Origin: CADEEN01 sp963706685
Lineage (GTDB): Bacteria; Pseudomonadota; Gammaproteobacteria; Burkholderiales; Burkholderiaceae_C
Length of the DNA: 64,000 nt
Assembly: GCA_963706685.1 (NCBI GenBank)
Contig: CAVPMY010000010.1
Location: forward strand, 1-64,000
Direction: 5' to 3'
In this document: in pieces, positions 51,830 through 60,142 of the stretch
Position numbering within the stretch: the first letter of the stretch is position 1
How the letters are laid out: every line of letters begins with the position of its first letter
The notes under the pieces: generated by a model
The model's input: the letters and a program-made list of their open reading frames with translations, nothing else
What the model was told of the DNA's origin: nothing
Database searches by the model: none
Translations under genes and position numbers: made by a program

Positions 51830-53151
51830 CGCCGACCGCGATCGGCCTGTCGATGTTTGCCGGCATGCTGGCGCTGATGGCGCTGCGCGTGCCGATCGCG
51901 GCGGCCATGTTCATCCCCGGCGCGCTCGGCTACTGGGCCATGAGCAACGACATGGCGCTGCTCAACCTGCTCAAGGGCAGTGCCGTGGCGCGGCTGACGG
52001 TCTATGAATTGAGCGTCATCCCGCTGTTCCTACTGATGGGCCAGTTCGCCACTCGGGGCGGCCTGTCCAAGGCCTTGTTCGATGCCGCCGCGGCCTTTGT
52101 CGGCCATGTCCGCGGCGGGCTGGGCATGGCCTCGATCCTGTCGGCCGGCGCCTTTGGCGCGGTCTGCGGCTCGTCGGTGGCCACCGCGGCCACGATCACG
52201 CAGGTCGCCTACCCGCAGATGAAGGCTCACGGCTACTCGGGACGGCTGTCGACGGCCGCGCTGGCCGCCGGCGGCACGCTCGGCATCCTGATTCCGCCGT
52301 CGGTGCCGCTGCTGGTCTACGCCATCCTGACCGAACAGAACATCGCCAAGCTGTTTGCCGCGGCGCTGGTGCCCGGCGTGCTGGCCATGCTGGGCTATGT
52401 GGCGGTGATCGGCATCTACTGCCGCGTGCGCCCCGATCTGGCCACGCCCAGCGAAGCGGTACCCTGGCCCGAGCGCTGGCAGGCGCTGTCGGGCATCTGG
52501 CCGATCGTGGCCATCTTCGTCATCGTCTTCGGCGGCATCTATGCCGGCCTGTTCTCGCCCACCGAGGGCGCGGCCGTCGGCGCCATCGCCACGCTCGTCG
52601 CCGGCCTGGCCCAGCGCGAGATCGACCTGCACGGCATCCGGCAAAGCCTTCTCGGCACGGCGTCGACCACGGCGATGGTGTTCATGATCTTTCTCGGCGC
52701 CGACATGATGAATGCCTCGCTGGCGCTGACCGCGATGCCGGCCGCACTCGCCGACTGGGTCGGCCACCTCCAGGTGCCGCCGCTGGTCATCGTCGCTGCC
52801 GTGCTCGCCTTCTACGTGCTGCTCGGCTGCGTGATGGACGAGCTGTCGATGCTGCTGCTGACCATCCCGGTGGTCTTCCCGACGATCATGAGCCTGGACC
52901 TGTGGGGCCTGGCCGCAGAGCCCAAGGCGATCTGGTTCGGCATCCTGGTGCTGATGACGGTGGGCATCGGCCTGATCGCGCCGCCGGTCGGGCTGAATGT
53001 GTACGTGGTCAACAACCTGGCGCCCGATGTGCCGATGAGCGAGACCTACAAGGGCGTGTTTCCGTTCCTGGCCTGGGATGTGTTGCGCGTCATCCTGTTG
53101 CTGTTGTTCCCGGTGCTGAGCCTGGGGTTGGTGACGCTGCTGTTCCGCTGA
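51826..53151 (+). CDS. dctM: TRAP transporter large permease DctM
   Basis: 441 aa, about twelve membrane segments. Conserved landmarks of the family: GAFGAVCGSSVATAATI, GGTLGILIPPSVPLLVYAILT, and IAPPVGLNVYVVNNL. Pore-forming subunit of the sodium-coupled TRAP system. Begins with a four-base overlap with dctQ. The convergent gene ends 7 bp beyond. Confidence 0.95.
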   Translation: MTPTAIGLSMFAGMLALMALRVPIAAAMFIPGALGYWAMSNDMALLNLLKGSAVARLTVYELSVIPLFLLMGQFATRGGLSKALFDAAAAFVGHVRGGLGMASILSAGAFGAVCGSSVATAATITQVAYPQMKAHGYSGRLSTAALAAGGTLGILIPPSVPLLVYAILTEQNIAKLFAAALVPGVLAMLGYVAVIGIYCRVRPDLATPSEAVPWPERWQALSGIWPIVAIFVIVFGGIYAGLFSPTEGAAVGAIATLVAGLAQREIDLHGIRQSLLGTASTTAMVFMIFLGADMMNASLALTAMPAALADWVGHLQVPPLVIVAAVLAFYVLLGCVMDELSMLLLTIPVVFPTIMSLDLWGLAAEPKAIWFGILVLMTVGIGLIAPPVGLNVYVVNNLAPDVPMSETYKGVFPFLAWDVLRVILLLLFPVLSLGLVTLLFR

Positions 53152-53158
53152 GCCCTCT

Positions 53159-53842
53159 TCACGCGCACCAGGCGACAAAGCGCGTCCACAGACCATGCAT
53201 CAATGCCGACGCCGAGCCGATCGCGATCAGGGCGCCGGCCGTGCGCACCGGCCAGCTGGCCGCCAGCGCGCCCTGCCCGCGCGCCAGGCTGCCGAAGCGC
53301 CGCATCAAGGCCGGGCCCAGCCACAGCGCGGGTGAGGACGCGGCCGCGAACACGGCCATGGCCGCGGCGCCCTGTTCCGGTGTCGACGCCAAGGCAGCGA
53401 CGAGCAGGGCCGATTGCGACAACGCGCAAGGCCACGCAATCCAAAGCGCGCCGGCACAGGCGCTGCGCGCCGGGCCGATGACGATGCGCTGCCACGAGCC
53501 CGGCAGTTGCGGCGCCGGCGCGGCGCTGCGCTGCAGCCACGCCGGCCACTGGCCGCGCCACAGCATCCACAAGCCGCAGGCCAGTGCAGCCAGGTGCAGC
53601 AGCGTCCACAGCGGGCGCAACACCGGCGCCAACGCCAGGCCTTCGCGCAACGCGCCGACGCTCCACGCCGCGACGGCGCCGCCGGCCGCATAGCCGGCGA
53701 CCCGCGCGAGTTGGAACAGCGGCTGCGATGCGGCGCCGCCGCGTGCCACGGCGGCGCAGGGCGCTGCACACATCGCGGCGCAGTGCGGCAAACCGGCCAG
53801 GCCCATCAGGCCAGCGGCGACGATCAGCGCTTCGCCCTGCAT
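53159..53842 (-). CDS. TauE/SafE-family (UreH-like) membrane protein
   Basis: 227 aa with about six hydrophobic segments. The N-terminal GLAGLPHCAAMCAAPCAA has the His/Cys cluster of the copper-linked branch of this family that accompanies cbb3 oxidase genes. The start is ATG 53842, which shares its A with the hemN stop (TGATG), so it is translationally coupled to hemN. Function is inferred as copper or metal handling for oxidase assembly from location only. Confidence 0.8.
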   Translation of the reverse strand: MQGEALIVAAGLMGLAGLPHCAAMCAAPCAAVARGGAASQPLFQLARVAGYAAGGAVAAWSVGALREGLALAPVLRPLWTLLHLAALACGLWMLWRGQWPAWLQRSAAPAPQLPGSWQRIVIGPARSACAGALWIAWPCALSQSALLVAALASTPEQGAAAMAVFAAASSPALWLGPALMRRFGSLARGQGALAASWPVRTAGALIAIGSASALMHGLWTRFVAWCA

Positions 53843-55233
53843 CAAACGAGCTTCGAGAAGCGATCGCGCGACATGCTGCTGTTCACATAGCGATCGAACA
53901 CCATCGCCACGGCTCGCACCACGTACCAGCCGGCGGTGGTGACCAGCACCGCGTCGTCGTGCAGGCGCACCAGGTCATGCGCGGCCAGCGGCGCCAGGCG
54001 CTTCAGCTCCTCGGCGAAGTGCTGCGGCACATCGACACCGAATTCGGCCTGCACCTCGGCAAAGTCGAAGCGGCCGCGGCACATCAGGTCCATGATGATC
54101 TTGCGCCGCAGCAGATCGTCGGCGTCGAGTTCGAGCCCGCGCACGGTGGCGAAGCGACCCTCGTTGATGGCGTGGTAGTAGGCGTCGAGCGTCTTCGCGT
54201 TCTGCGCATGCGTGGCGCCGACGCGTCCGATCGCCGAGACGCCCAGGCCGAGCAGGTCGCACTCGGGCTGCGTCGTGTAGCCCTGGAAGTTGCGGTGCAG
54301 GCGGCCCTCGCGCTTGGCAATCGCCAACGCGTCATCGGGCCGTGCGAAGTGATCCATGCCGATGTAGTCATAGCCGGCGGCGGCAAAGGCCTCGATCGCG
54401 TGGCCGAGCATGGCCAGGCGCGCTGCACCATCGGGCAGTTCGGCGCTGACGATGCGCCGCTGCGGCTTGAAACGCTCGGGCAGGTGCGCATAGCCGTACA
54501 GCGCAATGCGGTCGGGCGCCAGCGCGATCACACGCTCGATCGTGCGCGCGAAGTTGTCGGGCCGTTGCCGGGGCAGACCGTAGATCAGATCGACATTGAT
54601 CGAGGCAAAGCCGATCAGCCGCGCGCTTTGCATCAGCGCCTCGACCTGCTCGAACGGTTGCACGCGGTGCACCGCCTGCTGCACGTCGGGGTCGAAATCC
54701 TGCACGCCGAAGCTGATGCGGTTGAAGCCGAGGGCCGCCAGGTGGTGGAGACGATCGTGGGTGGCCGTGCGCGGATCGACCTCGATCGAACACTCGGCGT
54801 CGGGCGCGAGGTCGAAGGCCCGACCGATCGCTGCCATCAGGCGCGACAGTTCGGCGTCGCTCAGGAAGGTCGGCGTGCCGCCGCCGAAGTGCAGCTGCGT
54901 GATCCGTTGCCGAACGCCCAGCACCTGTTCATGCAGCGCAATCTCGCGCTCCAGCGCGTCGAGGTATTCGGCCGCGCGCTCATGGTGCCGGGTCACCACC
55001 TTGTTGCAGGCGCAGTAGTAGCAGACCGATTCGCAGAACGGCAGGTGGACGTAGATCGCCAGCGGTGGCGCGATGTTCAGACGCGCCTGCACCGCGCGCG
55101 CGGCCAGCGCCTTTTCGTAGTGCGCCGCCGTGTGCAGCTCGTGAAAGCGGTCTGCCGTCGGATAGGACGTGTATCGCGGACCGTTGGTGTCGAGGCGGCG
55201 CAGCAGGTCGGGGCTGAAGACAGCGCGGTTCAT
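53842..55233 (-). CDS. hemN: Oxygen-independent coproporphyrinogen III oxidase
   Basis: 463 aa, radical-SAM enzyme that decarboxylates coproporphyrinogen III during heme synthesis without oxygen. The 4Fe-4S motif C-x3-C-x2-C is in FCESVCYYCACN; RYTSYPTADRF, HFGGGTPTFLSD and ISFGVQDFDPDVQ are HemN hallmarks. Start ATG 55233; a GTG at 55248 is in frame but less likely. Downstream overlapped TauE/SafE gene. A partial FNR box lies at 55268-55281. Confidence 0.94.
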   Translation of the reverse strand: MNRAVFSPDLLRRLDTNGPRYTSYPTADRFHELHTAAHYEKALAARAVQARLNIAPPLAIYVHLPFCESVCYYCACNKVVTRHHERAAEYLDALEREIALHEQVLGVRQRITQLHFGGGTPTFLSDAELSRLMAAIGRAFDLAPDAECSIEVDPRTATHDRLHHLAALGFNRISFGVQDFDPDVQQAVHRVQPFEQVEALMQSARLIGFASINVDLIYGLPRQRPDNFARTIERVIALAPDRIALYGYAHLPERFKPQRRIVSAELPDGAARLAMLGHAIEAFAAAGYDYIGMDHFARPDDALAIAKREGRLHRNFQGYTTQPECDLLGLGVSAIGRVGATHAQNAKTLDAYYHAINEGRFATVRGLELDADDLLRRKIIMDLMCRGRFDFAEVQAEFGVDVPQHFAEELKRLAPLAAHDLVRLHDDAVLVTTAGWYVVRAVAMVFDRYVNSSMSRDRFSKLV

Positions 55234-55267
55234 GACCGCACTGTGCACACCGAAGCTGCGAGTCGCC

Positions 55268-55281
55268 TTGATCCTCGTCAG
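55268..55281. promoter_or_regulatory. Partial FNR-type box upstream of hemN
   Basis: TTGAT-CCTC-GTCAG: the left half is perfect for the FNR consensus TTGAT-N4-ATCAA and the right half matches three of five. It lies 35-48 bp before the hemN ATG. FNR control of hemN is well known in proteobacteria, so the site is plausible but weak. Confidence 0.35.
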
Positions 55282-55411
55282 ACGCGGCCGAACTGCCTGT
55301 GCTCGGCGGCCCCGCCTCCATCCAAGGACCGCGGGCCCCCGGCGTCAACGGTGACGCCGGCGGCCCGCGGGTGCATGGGGTCGCGGCGCGCCGAACGCGC
55401 CGTTGGGACCG

Positions 55412-56055
55412 TCAGGCGCTCTTGCGGGCCTTGCGCGCCACGCGGCGCGCAGCGTTCGAGGTCTTGGTGGCGGTTTTCGGCGACGGCCTTGCTCACCCGC
55501 TTGGTGGCCGTCTTGGTGACGCGCTTGCGCGTCGCCGCGGCCTTGCGCGTCGCGGCGTTCAGCTTGCGCGTGGCGACGGCCTTGGCCGGCACCGGCTTGC
55601 CGGCGACACGCCTGACCAGCTTGCTGCTGCCTTCCTCGATGCGCTCGGCCACCATGCTGACGACATGGGCCGCAGGCAGGACCACCCGGTTCAACGTGTC
55701 CAGCGCGTTCAGGTTCGCGGCACGATCGAAGCGCTCGGCGTTCGCGGCCACGATGCTGACGCCCTTGGTGGCCAGATCAACGGCCGCGCCGACGACGCTT
55801 TGCGCACGCTCGGTGCCGAAATGAACGCCCTTGACGTAGTAGCCGCTGACGCGTTGCTGGGTGCCGATCAGGTTCGAGCGGAGCATCCTTGCGCAGCGCC
55901 GACGCGCCGCGGTTGACGGCCGAGGCAAAGCGCTCGTCGACGAAATCGACGATGCGCTCACCGCCGAAGCGGTAGGTGTTGATGACATTGGTCGCGGTGA
56001 TGCCATAGGCTGCGATGACATCGGTGGCAACGCTGGAAAGGTTCTTGGTGGACAT
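55412..56055 (-). CDS. Phasin-like protein with Lys/Ala-rich (AlgP-like) tail, two frameshifts
   Basis: Reading starts at ATG 56055 (MSTKNLSSVATDVIAAYGIT) and would give 213 aa if two single extra bases are removed, near 55881-55884 and in the A-run at 55474-55477. The corrected product continues RSNLIGTQQRVSGYYVKGV, a helical phasin-like body (FGTERAQSVVGAAVDLATKG, LDTLNRVVLPAAHVVSMVAE) and ends in a basic tail (KAAATRKRVTKTATKRVSKA ... ARRVARKARKSA). The tail resembles histone-like AlgP/PhaF. Role could be binding storage granules or DNA. As written the gene is broken; both corrections restore a fully consistent composition, which is good evidence for them. Confidence 0.6.
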
Positions 56056-56203
56056 GCTTGACTCCGGTTGGTTGAAATTGCGCTACCCGACCGTGAGACC
56101 CGCTGTTCGCGGACTGCTTCCAATCAGGAATGCAGCCACTGTGCCGACAAGTCGTAGAGGGTGCACCCCAATTGCGGGGTTTTCCCTAGAGCGTGCGCTC
56201 TAA

Positions 56204-56364
56204 GGCAACGCTGAAGAAGTCCCCGTGGATGCGCGCGCCCTGGTTTGGGATGGGCCGCAAGGCGCAAAACACAGCCATAGCCCCCGCTATGGCGAGGATT
56301 TGCAACGCCGCGGACCGCCCAAAGCAGGGATGCGCGCGCCGCGAGGGGCTTTTTCAGCGTTGCC
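56204..56364. mobile_element. 161-bp MITE with 20-bp terminal inverted repeats and CTAA target duplication
   Basis: Ends are GGCAACGCTGAAGAAGTCCC (left) and the reverse complement of the right end, GGCAACGCTGAAAAAGCCCC, two mismatches in 20. Direct repeats CTAA flank it exactly (56200-56203 and 56365-56368). The whole element is an imperfect palindrome with the apex GCCATAGC-CCC-GCTATGGC at its centre. It has no coding capacity. CTAA duplications are typical of IS5-group transposases, so that group is the probable parent; the identity of the parent is inferred. Confidence 0.8.
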
Positions 56365-56418
56365 CTAAGCCAGTACCCGGTCGCGCCTCGCTCGAGCACG
56401 CGTCATGGCGACCACGCG

Positions 56419-56643
56419 CTATGGATTCGTGCGCTGCTGCAACCAGCAACTGACCGCGCCCGCCGCAGCGATCACTGCCCAGAAGCCGAAGAACGACAGC
56501 GTGTAGACAGCCTGGCGCGACAGCTCGATCGGCGTGCCGGCCAGCGTGCGCACGTCGGCGGGGTCGACATGTGCGAAGACCAGCAATTCCAGGATGCCGG
56601 CGGCCACGAACGCCGGCCAGAGGACCTGCAGCGTCGTGCGCAT
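56419..56643 (-). CDS. Small membrane protein of cbb3 cluster (74 aa)
   Basis: 74 aa with two hydrophobic segments (LQVLWPAFVAAGILELLVFAH in part, and YTLSFFGFWAVIAAAGAVSCWL). The ATG at 56643 shares a base with the fixH stop (TGATG), so it is coupled to fixH. Last gene of the oxidase cluster. I recall similar short genes after fixH in Burkholderiales, without known function. Confidence 0.75.
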   Translation of the reverse strand: MRTTLQVLWPAFVAAGILELLVFAHVDPADVRTLAGTPIELSRQAVYTLSFFGFWAVIAAAGAVSCWLQQRTNP

Positions 56644-56942
56644 CACTTCGTAGCCGTCCGGCCAGCGCCGGGCCGCCCCAAGCGGCCGGAGCTCCCCTCG
56701 GGGGGCGCGAGCGGAGCGAGCTTGGGGCTTTCCGACACGTGGTTGCGGGCCTGCACGGCGGGCGCATGCGCTGCATCAGCGCGGGTCGTCGACAGCACCG
56801 GGTCCGGGTAAGCGATGGCAATGGCCAGCGTGGCAAAGCCGGCCACGACCACGGCCGCGGGGCCGCCGATGACAAGCCAGACCATGCCATGGCGCCACCA
56901 CGGCGCACCTTCCATGTTGTGGTCGTTGTGGTCGCGGTTCAT
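56643..56942 (-). CDS. fixH: FixH-like protein with repeat-derived C-terminus
   Basis: 99 aa. Short FixH of the beta-proteobacterial type: APWWRHGMVWLVIGGPAAVVVAG gives one membrane helix near residues 18-42, followed by AIAIAYPDPVLST facing the periplasm. FixH/CcoH is needed for cbb3 assembly. Residues about 73-97 (SPKLAPLAPPEGSSGRLGRP in part) are translated from a dispersed GC-rich repeat (56667-56729) and are unlikely to be part of the ancestral protein. Confidence 0.75.
   Translation of the reverse strand: MNRDHNDHNMEGAPWWRHGMVWLVIGGPAAVVVAGFATLAIAIAYPDPVLSTTRADAAHAPAVQARNHVSESPKLAPLAPPEGSSGRLGRPGAGRTATK
56667..56729. repeat. Dispersed Burkholderiales repeat (CCCCAAGC...GCTTGGGG type) inside fixH
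   Basis: GGGCCGCCCCAAGCGGCC, then CTCCCCTCGGGGGG, then GAGCGGAGCGAGCTTGGGGC: nested hairpins of a repeat I recognise as common between genes in Comamonadaceae-like genomes. Here it lies within the last codons of fixH. Confidence 0.65.
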
Positions 56943-56965
56943 GGTTCGGGTCTCCTGGGTTGACT

Positions 56966-58405
56966 TCAGCGCGGCACGACGAAAGTCGAGCGTTCGCTGA
57001 TCTGTCGGCTGTCGCTGTCGTTTTCTGCCAGTTGCGTGATCTCGAAATCGATGCGATGCGCGCCGCCACCGGCCGCTTTGGCCGACGCTGCCGGCACCTG
57101 CACTGCCAGCGGTACCCAGCGCGCCTCGGCCGGGCCGACGTCGACCGCCGCCGCGCCGACCACCCGGGCGCCCTCGAGGCCACCGACGGCGACGCGAAAA
57201 CGCTGCGGCTGCTCGCTCGCATTCATGATCTGCAGGCGGTACACGTTTTCGATGCGGCCTTCTTCGACGATGCGCGCCAGCGCACCGCGGTCGCGCACCA
57301 CGTCGACCTTGAACGGCGTGCGCAGCACCAGGCTGGCCAGCACGCCGGCGGCCACCAGCACCAGGATCGCCGTGTAGACGAGCACGCGCGGCCGCAGCAC
57401 GCGCTTCCACTCGGCGCCGCGCGAAAGGTGCTGCTGCAAACCGTTTTGCGTGTCGTAGCGGATCAGGCCGCGCGGGTACTGCATCTTGTCCATGACGCCG
57501 TTGCAGACGTCGATGCAGGCCGTGCAGCCGATGCATTCGTACTGCAGCCCTTTGCGGATGTCGATGCCGGTCGGGCAGACCTGCACGCACAGCTCGCAGT
57601 CGATGCAGTGGCCGAGGTTGGCGGCCTTGAGGTCGGTGTCGCGGCCCTTGCGCCCTTTCATGCCGCGCGGCTCGCCGCGCTCGGCGTCGTAGGTGATGAT
57701 CAGCGTGTCCTTGTCGAACATCGCGCTCTGGAAGCGCGCATACGGGCACATGTACTTGCAGACCTGCTCGCGCAGGAAGCCGGCATTGCCGTAGGTCGCC
57801 AGGCCGTAGAACAACACCCAGAACCATTCCCAGGGTCCGAAGCCCAGCGTGAACGCCTCGCCCCACAACTGCTTGATCGGCGTGAAGTAGCCGACGAAGG
57901 TGAAGCCGGTCCACAGCGACAGCGTGACCCAGGCCACCTGCTTGCCGCCTTTGCGCAGCACTTTCTCGGCGCTCCACGGCCCCGCATCGAGCTTCATGCG
58001 CTTCATGCGGTCGCCTTCGAAGTGGCGCTCGATCCAGAGAAAGATTTCCGTATAGACGGTTTGCGGGCAGGCGTAGCCGCACCACAGGCGGCCGGCCACT
58101 GCCGTGAACAGGAACAGCGCGTAGGCACTGATCAGCAGCAGCGCGGTCAGGTAGATGAAGTCCTGCGGATAGAGGACGAAGCCGAAGATGTAGAAGCGGC
58201 GCGCCGCCAGATCGAACAGCACCGCCTGGCGCGCGTTCCATTCGAGCCAGGGGATGCCGTAGAAGACGAGCTGCGTGGCCCAGACGAGGGCCCAGCGCCA
58301 GCCGGCGAACCAGCCGCTGACGGCGCGCGGGTAGATCTTCTTCTGCTTCTCGTAAAGCCAGACGATCTTTTCTTCACCCGCGTTTGCCGCGGCCGGCGCG
58401 GTCAT
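56966..58405 (-). CDS. ccoG: Cytochrome c oxidase accessory protein CcoG (RdxA/FixG)
   Basis: 479 aa. Membrane-bound polyferredoxin that reduces copper for the cbb3 oxidase. About five hydrophobic segments in the N-terminal half with CGYACPQTVYTEIFLW (NapH-like Cys pair), then two 4Fe-4S clusters (HCIDCELCVQVCPTGID and CIGCTACIDVCN), then a membrane helix and a C-terminal Ig-like domain (residues about 350-479). Start ATG 58405 overlaps the ccoP stop (ATGA); the longer open frame to 58450 is not used. Confidence 0.95.
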   Translation of the reverse strand: MTAPAAANAGEEKIVWLYEKQKKIYPRAVSGWFAGWRWALVWATQLVFYGIPWLEWNARQAVLFDLAARRFYIFGFVLYPQDFIYLTALLLISAYALFLFTAVAGRLWCGYACPQTVYTEIFLWIERHFEGDRMKRMKLDAGPWSAEKVLRKGGKQVAWVTLSLWTGFTFVGYFTPIKQLWGEAFTLGFGPWEWFWVLFYGLATYGNAGFLREQVCKYMCPYARFQSAMFDKDTLIITYDAERGEPRGMKGRKGRDTDLKAANLGHCIDCELCVQVCPTGIDIRKGLQYECIGCTACIDVCNGVMDKMQYPRGLIRYDTQNGLQQHLSRGAEWKRVLRPRVLVYTAILVLVAAGVLASLVLRTPFKVDVVRDRGALARIVEEGRIENVYRLQIMNASEQPQRFRVAVGGLEGARVVGAAAVDVGPAEARWVPLAVQVPAASAKAAGGGAHRIDFEITQLAENDSDSRQISERSTFVVPR

Positions 58406-59331
58406 GGGTTGGTGGCCACCTTCGCGGCGCCGCCGTTCGAGAGGCGCCACACATACGCCGCCAGCACCTTGATCTGCTCGGGCGTCAGGCGGCTGCCTTG
58501 CGCCGGCATGACGTTGTTCTTGCCGCCGTTGACCATCGCCGCAATGGCCTCTTCACCCCAGCCGTGCAGCCAGATCGGGTCGGTGAGGTTGGGCGCACCG
58601 AGGGCGGTGTTGCCCTTGCCGTCGATGCCGTGGCAAGCTGCGCAGACGGTGAACTTGCTGCGGCCGAGCTGCGCCGACACGCTGTCGTGCGGGCCGCCCG
58701 ACAGGCTGAGCACGTACTGCGCGACATTGCGCACGTCGTCGCCGCTGCCCACCGCCGCCGCCATCGGCGGCATCACGCCGTTGCGGCCTTCGGTGATGGT
58801 TTTCTGGATGTCGGCAAAGCTGCCGCCCCACAGCCAGTCGTTGTCGGTCAGGTTCGGGAAGCCCTTGCTGCCGCGCGCGTCCGAGCCGTGGCAGGCGGCG
58901 CAGTTGTTGAGGAACAGGCGTTCGCCGATGCCCATGGCCTGCGTGTCGGCGGCGAGCTGTTTCTCGTCCATGTCGGCAAAGCGCGCATACACCGGCGCCA
59001 ACGCTTCGCGCGCCTTGGCCTGTTCGTTGTCGTACTGACCACTGCTGGTCCAGTTCAGTGAGCCGCTGGCCGAGCCCAGGCCGGGATACAGGATCAGGTA
59101 GAGCACCGAAAAGACCACGGTGATCACGAACAGGCCCATCCACCAGCGCGGCAGCGGGTTGTTGAGCTCGCGCAGGTCTTCGTCCCAGATATGGCCGGTG
59201 GTGTTGTCATCGACCTTGCCGACGACCCGCCGGCGCGCCGCAACGACCAGCAGAAATACACAGAAGACGAGCCCAAGCACCGTGGCTGCGGCGACGAACC
59301 ACGACCAGGCGCCGCTCGAGAAGTCACTCAT
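58402..59331 (-). CDS. ccoP: cbb3-type cytochrome c oxidase subunit III (di-heme)
   Basis: 309 aa. N-terminal helices (WSWFVAAATVLGLVFCVFLLV and GLFVITVVFSVLYLILYPGLG), HIWDEDLRELNNPLPRWW, and two heme c sites CAACHGSD and CAACHGID, each with a distal Met (GVMPPM and NVMPAQ). It passes electrons from cytochrome c to CcoO/CcoN. The ATG at 59331 is preferred over 59349 because it begins MSDFSSG, the family start. Overlaps ccoG and ccoQ ends. Confidence 0.95.
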   Translation of the reverse strand: MSDFSSGAWSWFVAAATVLGLVFCVFLLVVAARRRVVGKVDDNTTGHIWDEDLRELNNPLPRWWMGLFVITVVFSVLYLILYPGLGSASGSLNWTSSGQYDNEQAKAREALAPVYARFADMDEKQLAADTQAMGIGERLFLNNCAACHGSDARGSKGFPNLTDNDWLWGGSFADIQKTITEGRNGVMPPMAAAVGSGDDVRNVAQYVLSLSGGPHDSVSAQLGRSKFTVCAACHGIDGKGNTALGAPNLTDPIWLHGWGEEAIAAMVNGGKNNVMPAQGSRLTPEQIKVLAAYVWRLSNGGAAKVATNP

Positions 59332-59480
59332 GTCCGTGCTCCTCTTCACCCTCGAACGGCAGCATCGCCGCCGCGTCGAACGCGCTGCGCCGCCGCGCTG
59401 CCCAAGACCCAGCGCACGAGCGCCAGGAAGAGCACCAGCCCAAGCACCGTGACGGCGCTGCGGATGTCGTTGATGTCCAT
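59324..59480 (-). CDS. ccoQ: cbb3 oxidase subunit IV, interrupted by a +1 frameshift
   Basis: Starts MDINDIRSAVTVLGLVLFLA, one membrane helix. At 59404-59405 one extra base changes the frame; removing it gives RWVWAARRRSAFDAAAMLPF and EGEEEHGHE to a stop at 59324, 51 aa in total, a normal CcoQ. The gene lies between ccoO and ccoP and overlaps the ccoP start. It stabilises the oxidase complex. Confidence 0.85.
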
Positions 59481-59493
59481 CTCGATTCCCTCG

Positions 59494-60131
59494 TTATTTC
59501 TTCAGCGCCGGGCCGGCGGTGCCGAGCACCTGCAGATAGGCGATCAGCGCCTCGAGTTCGGACTTGCCCTTGACCGCCTCGGCAGCGCCGCTCGACCTCA
59601 GCGTCGCTGTAGGGCACGCCCAGCCGACGCAGCGCGGTCAGCTTGACCGGCATTTCGGCAGCATCCACCGTCGCCCGCTCGAGCCACGGATAGGCCGGCA
59701 TGTTCGATTCGGGCACCAGATCGCGCGGGTTGATCAGGTGCACGCGGTGCCACTCGTCGCTGTACTTGCCGCCGACGCGCTGCAGGTCGGGGCCGGTGCG
59801 CTTGCTGCCCCACTGGAACGGCCGGTCGTAGACGAACTCGCCGGCGGTCGAGTACGGGCCGTAGCGCAGCGTCTCGGCGCGGAAGGGTCGGATCATCTGC
59901 GAGTGGCAGTTGTAGCAGCCTTCGCGCACGTAGACGTCGCGGCCGGCAAGCTGCAGCGCCGTGTAGGGCTTGACGCCCCGGTGCGGCCTCGGTCGTCGAG
60001 CGCTGGAAGAACAGCGGCACGATCTCGACGATGCCGCCGATCGCCACGGTGATCAGGATCAGCACGATCATCAGGAAGTTGCTGGTCTCGATCTTCTCGT
60101 GACCGGTCGGTGTGTGTTCTTGGTTGGCCAT
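59494..60131 (-). CDS. ccoO: cbb3 oxidase subunit II (mono-heme), two +1 frameshifts
   Basis: Starts at ATG 60131 with MANQEHTPTGHEKIETSNFL, a membrane helix (IVLILITVAIGGIVEIVPLFF), then breaks at the G-run 59976-59979. The middle part (VREGCYNCHSQMIRPFRAET with the C-x2-C-H heme site, GPDLQRVGGKYSDEWH, NMPAYPWL with the axial Met) is in the second frame, and after a second break near 59590 the end is EGAAEAVKGKSELE to KK at 59494. Removing one base at each place gives 211 aa, the normal size. Both changes are single extra bases. Confidence 0.85.
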
Positions 60132-60142
60132 GTGCCCCTCCT

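Noticed and set aside
53584..55824. 746-codon plus-strand frame opposite hemN
   Set aside because: Shadow frame; hemN has the full radical-SAM motif and coupling to the next gene.
56161..56190. ACCCC-AATTGC-GGGGTTTT as a terminator
   Set aside because: Stem only five pairs and no plus-strand gene ends nearby.
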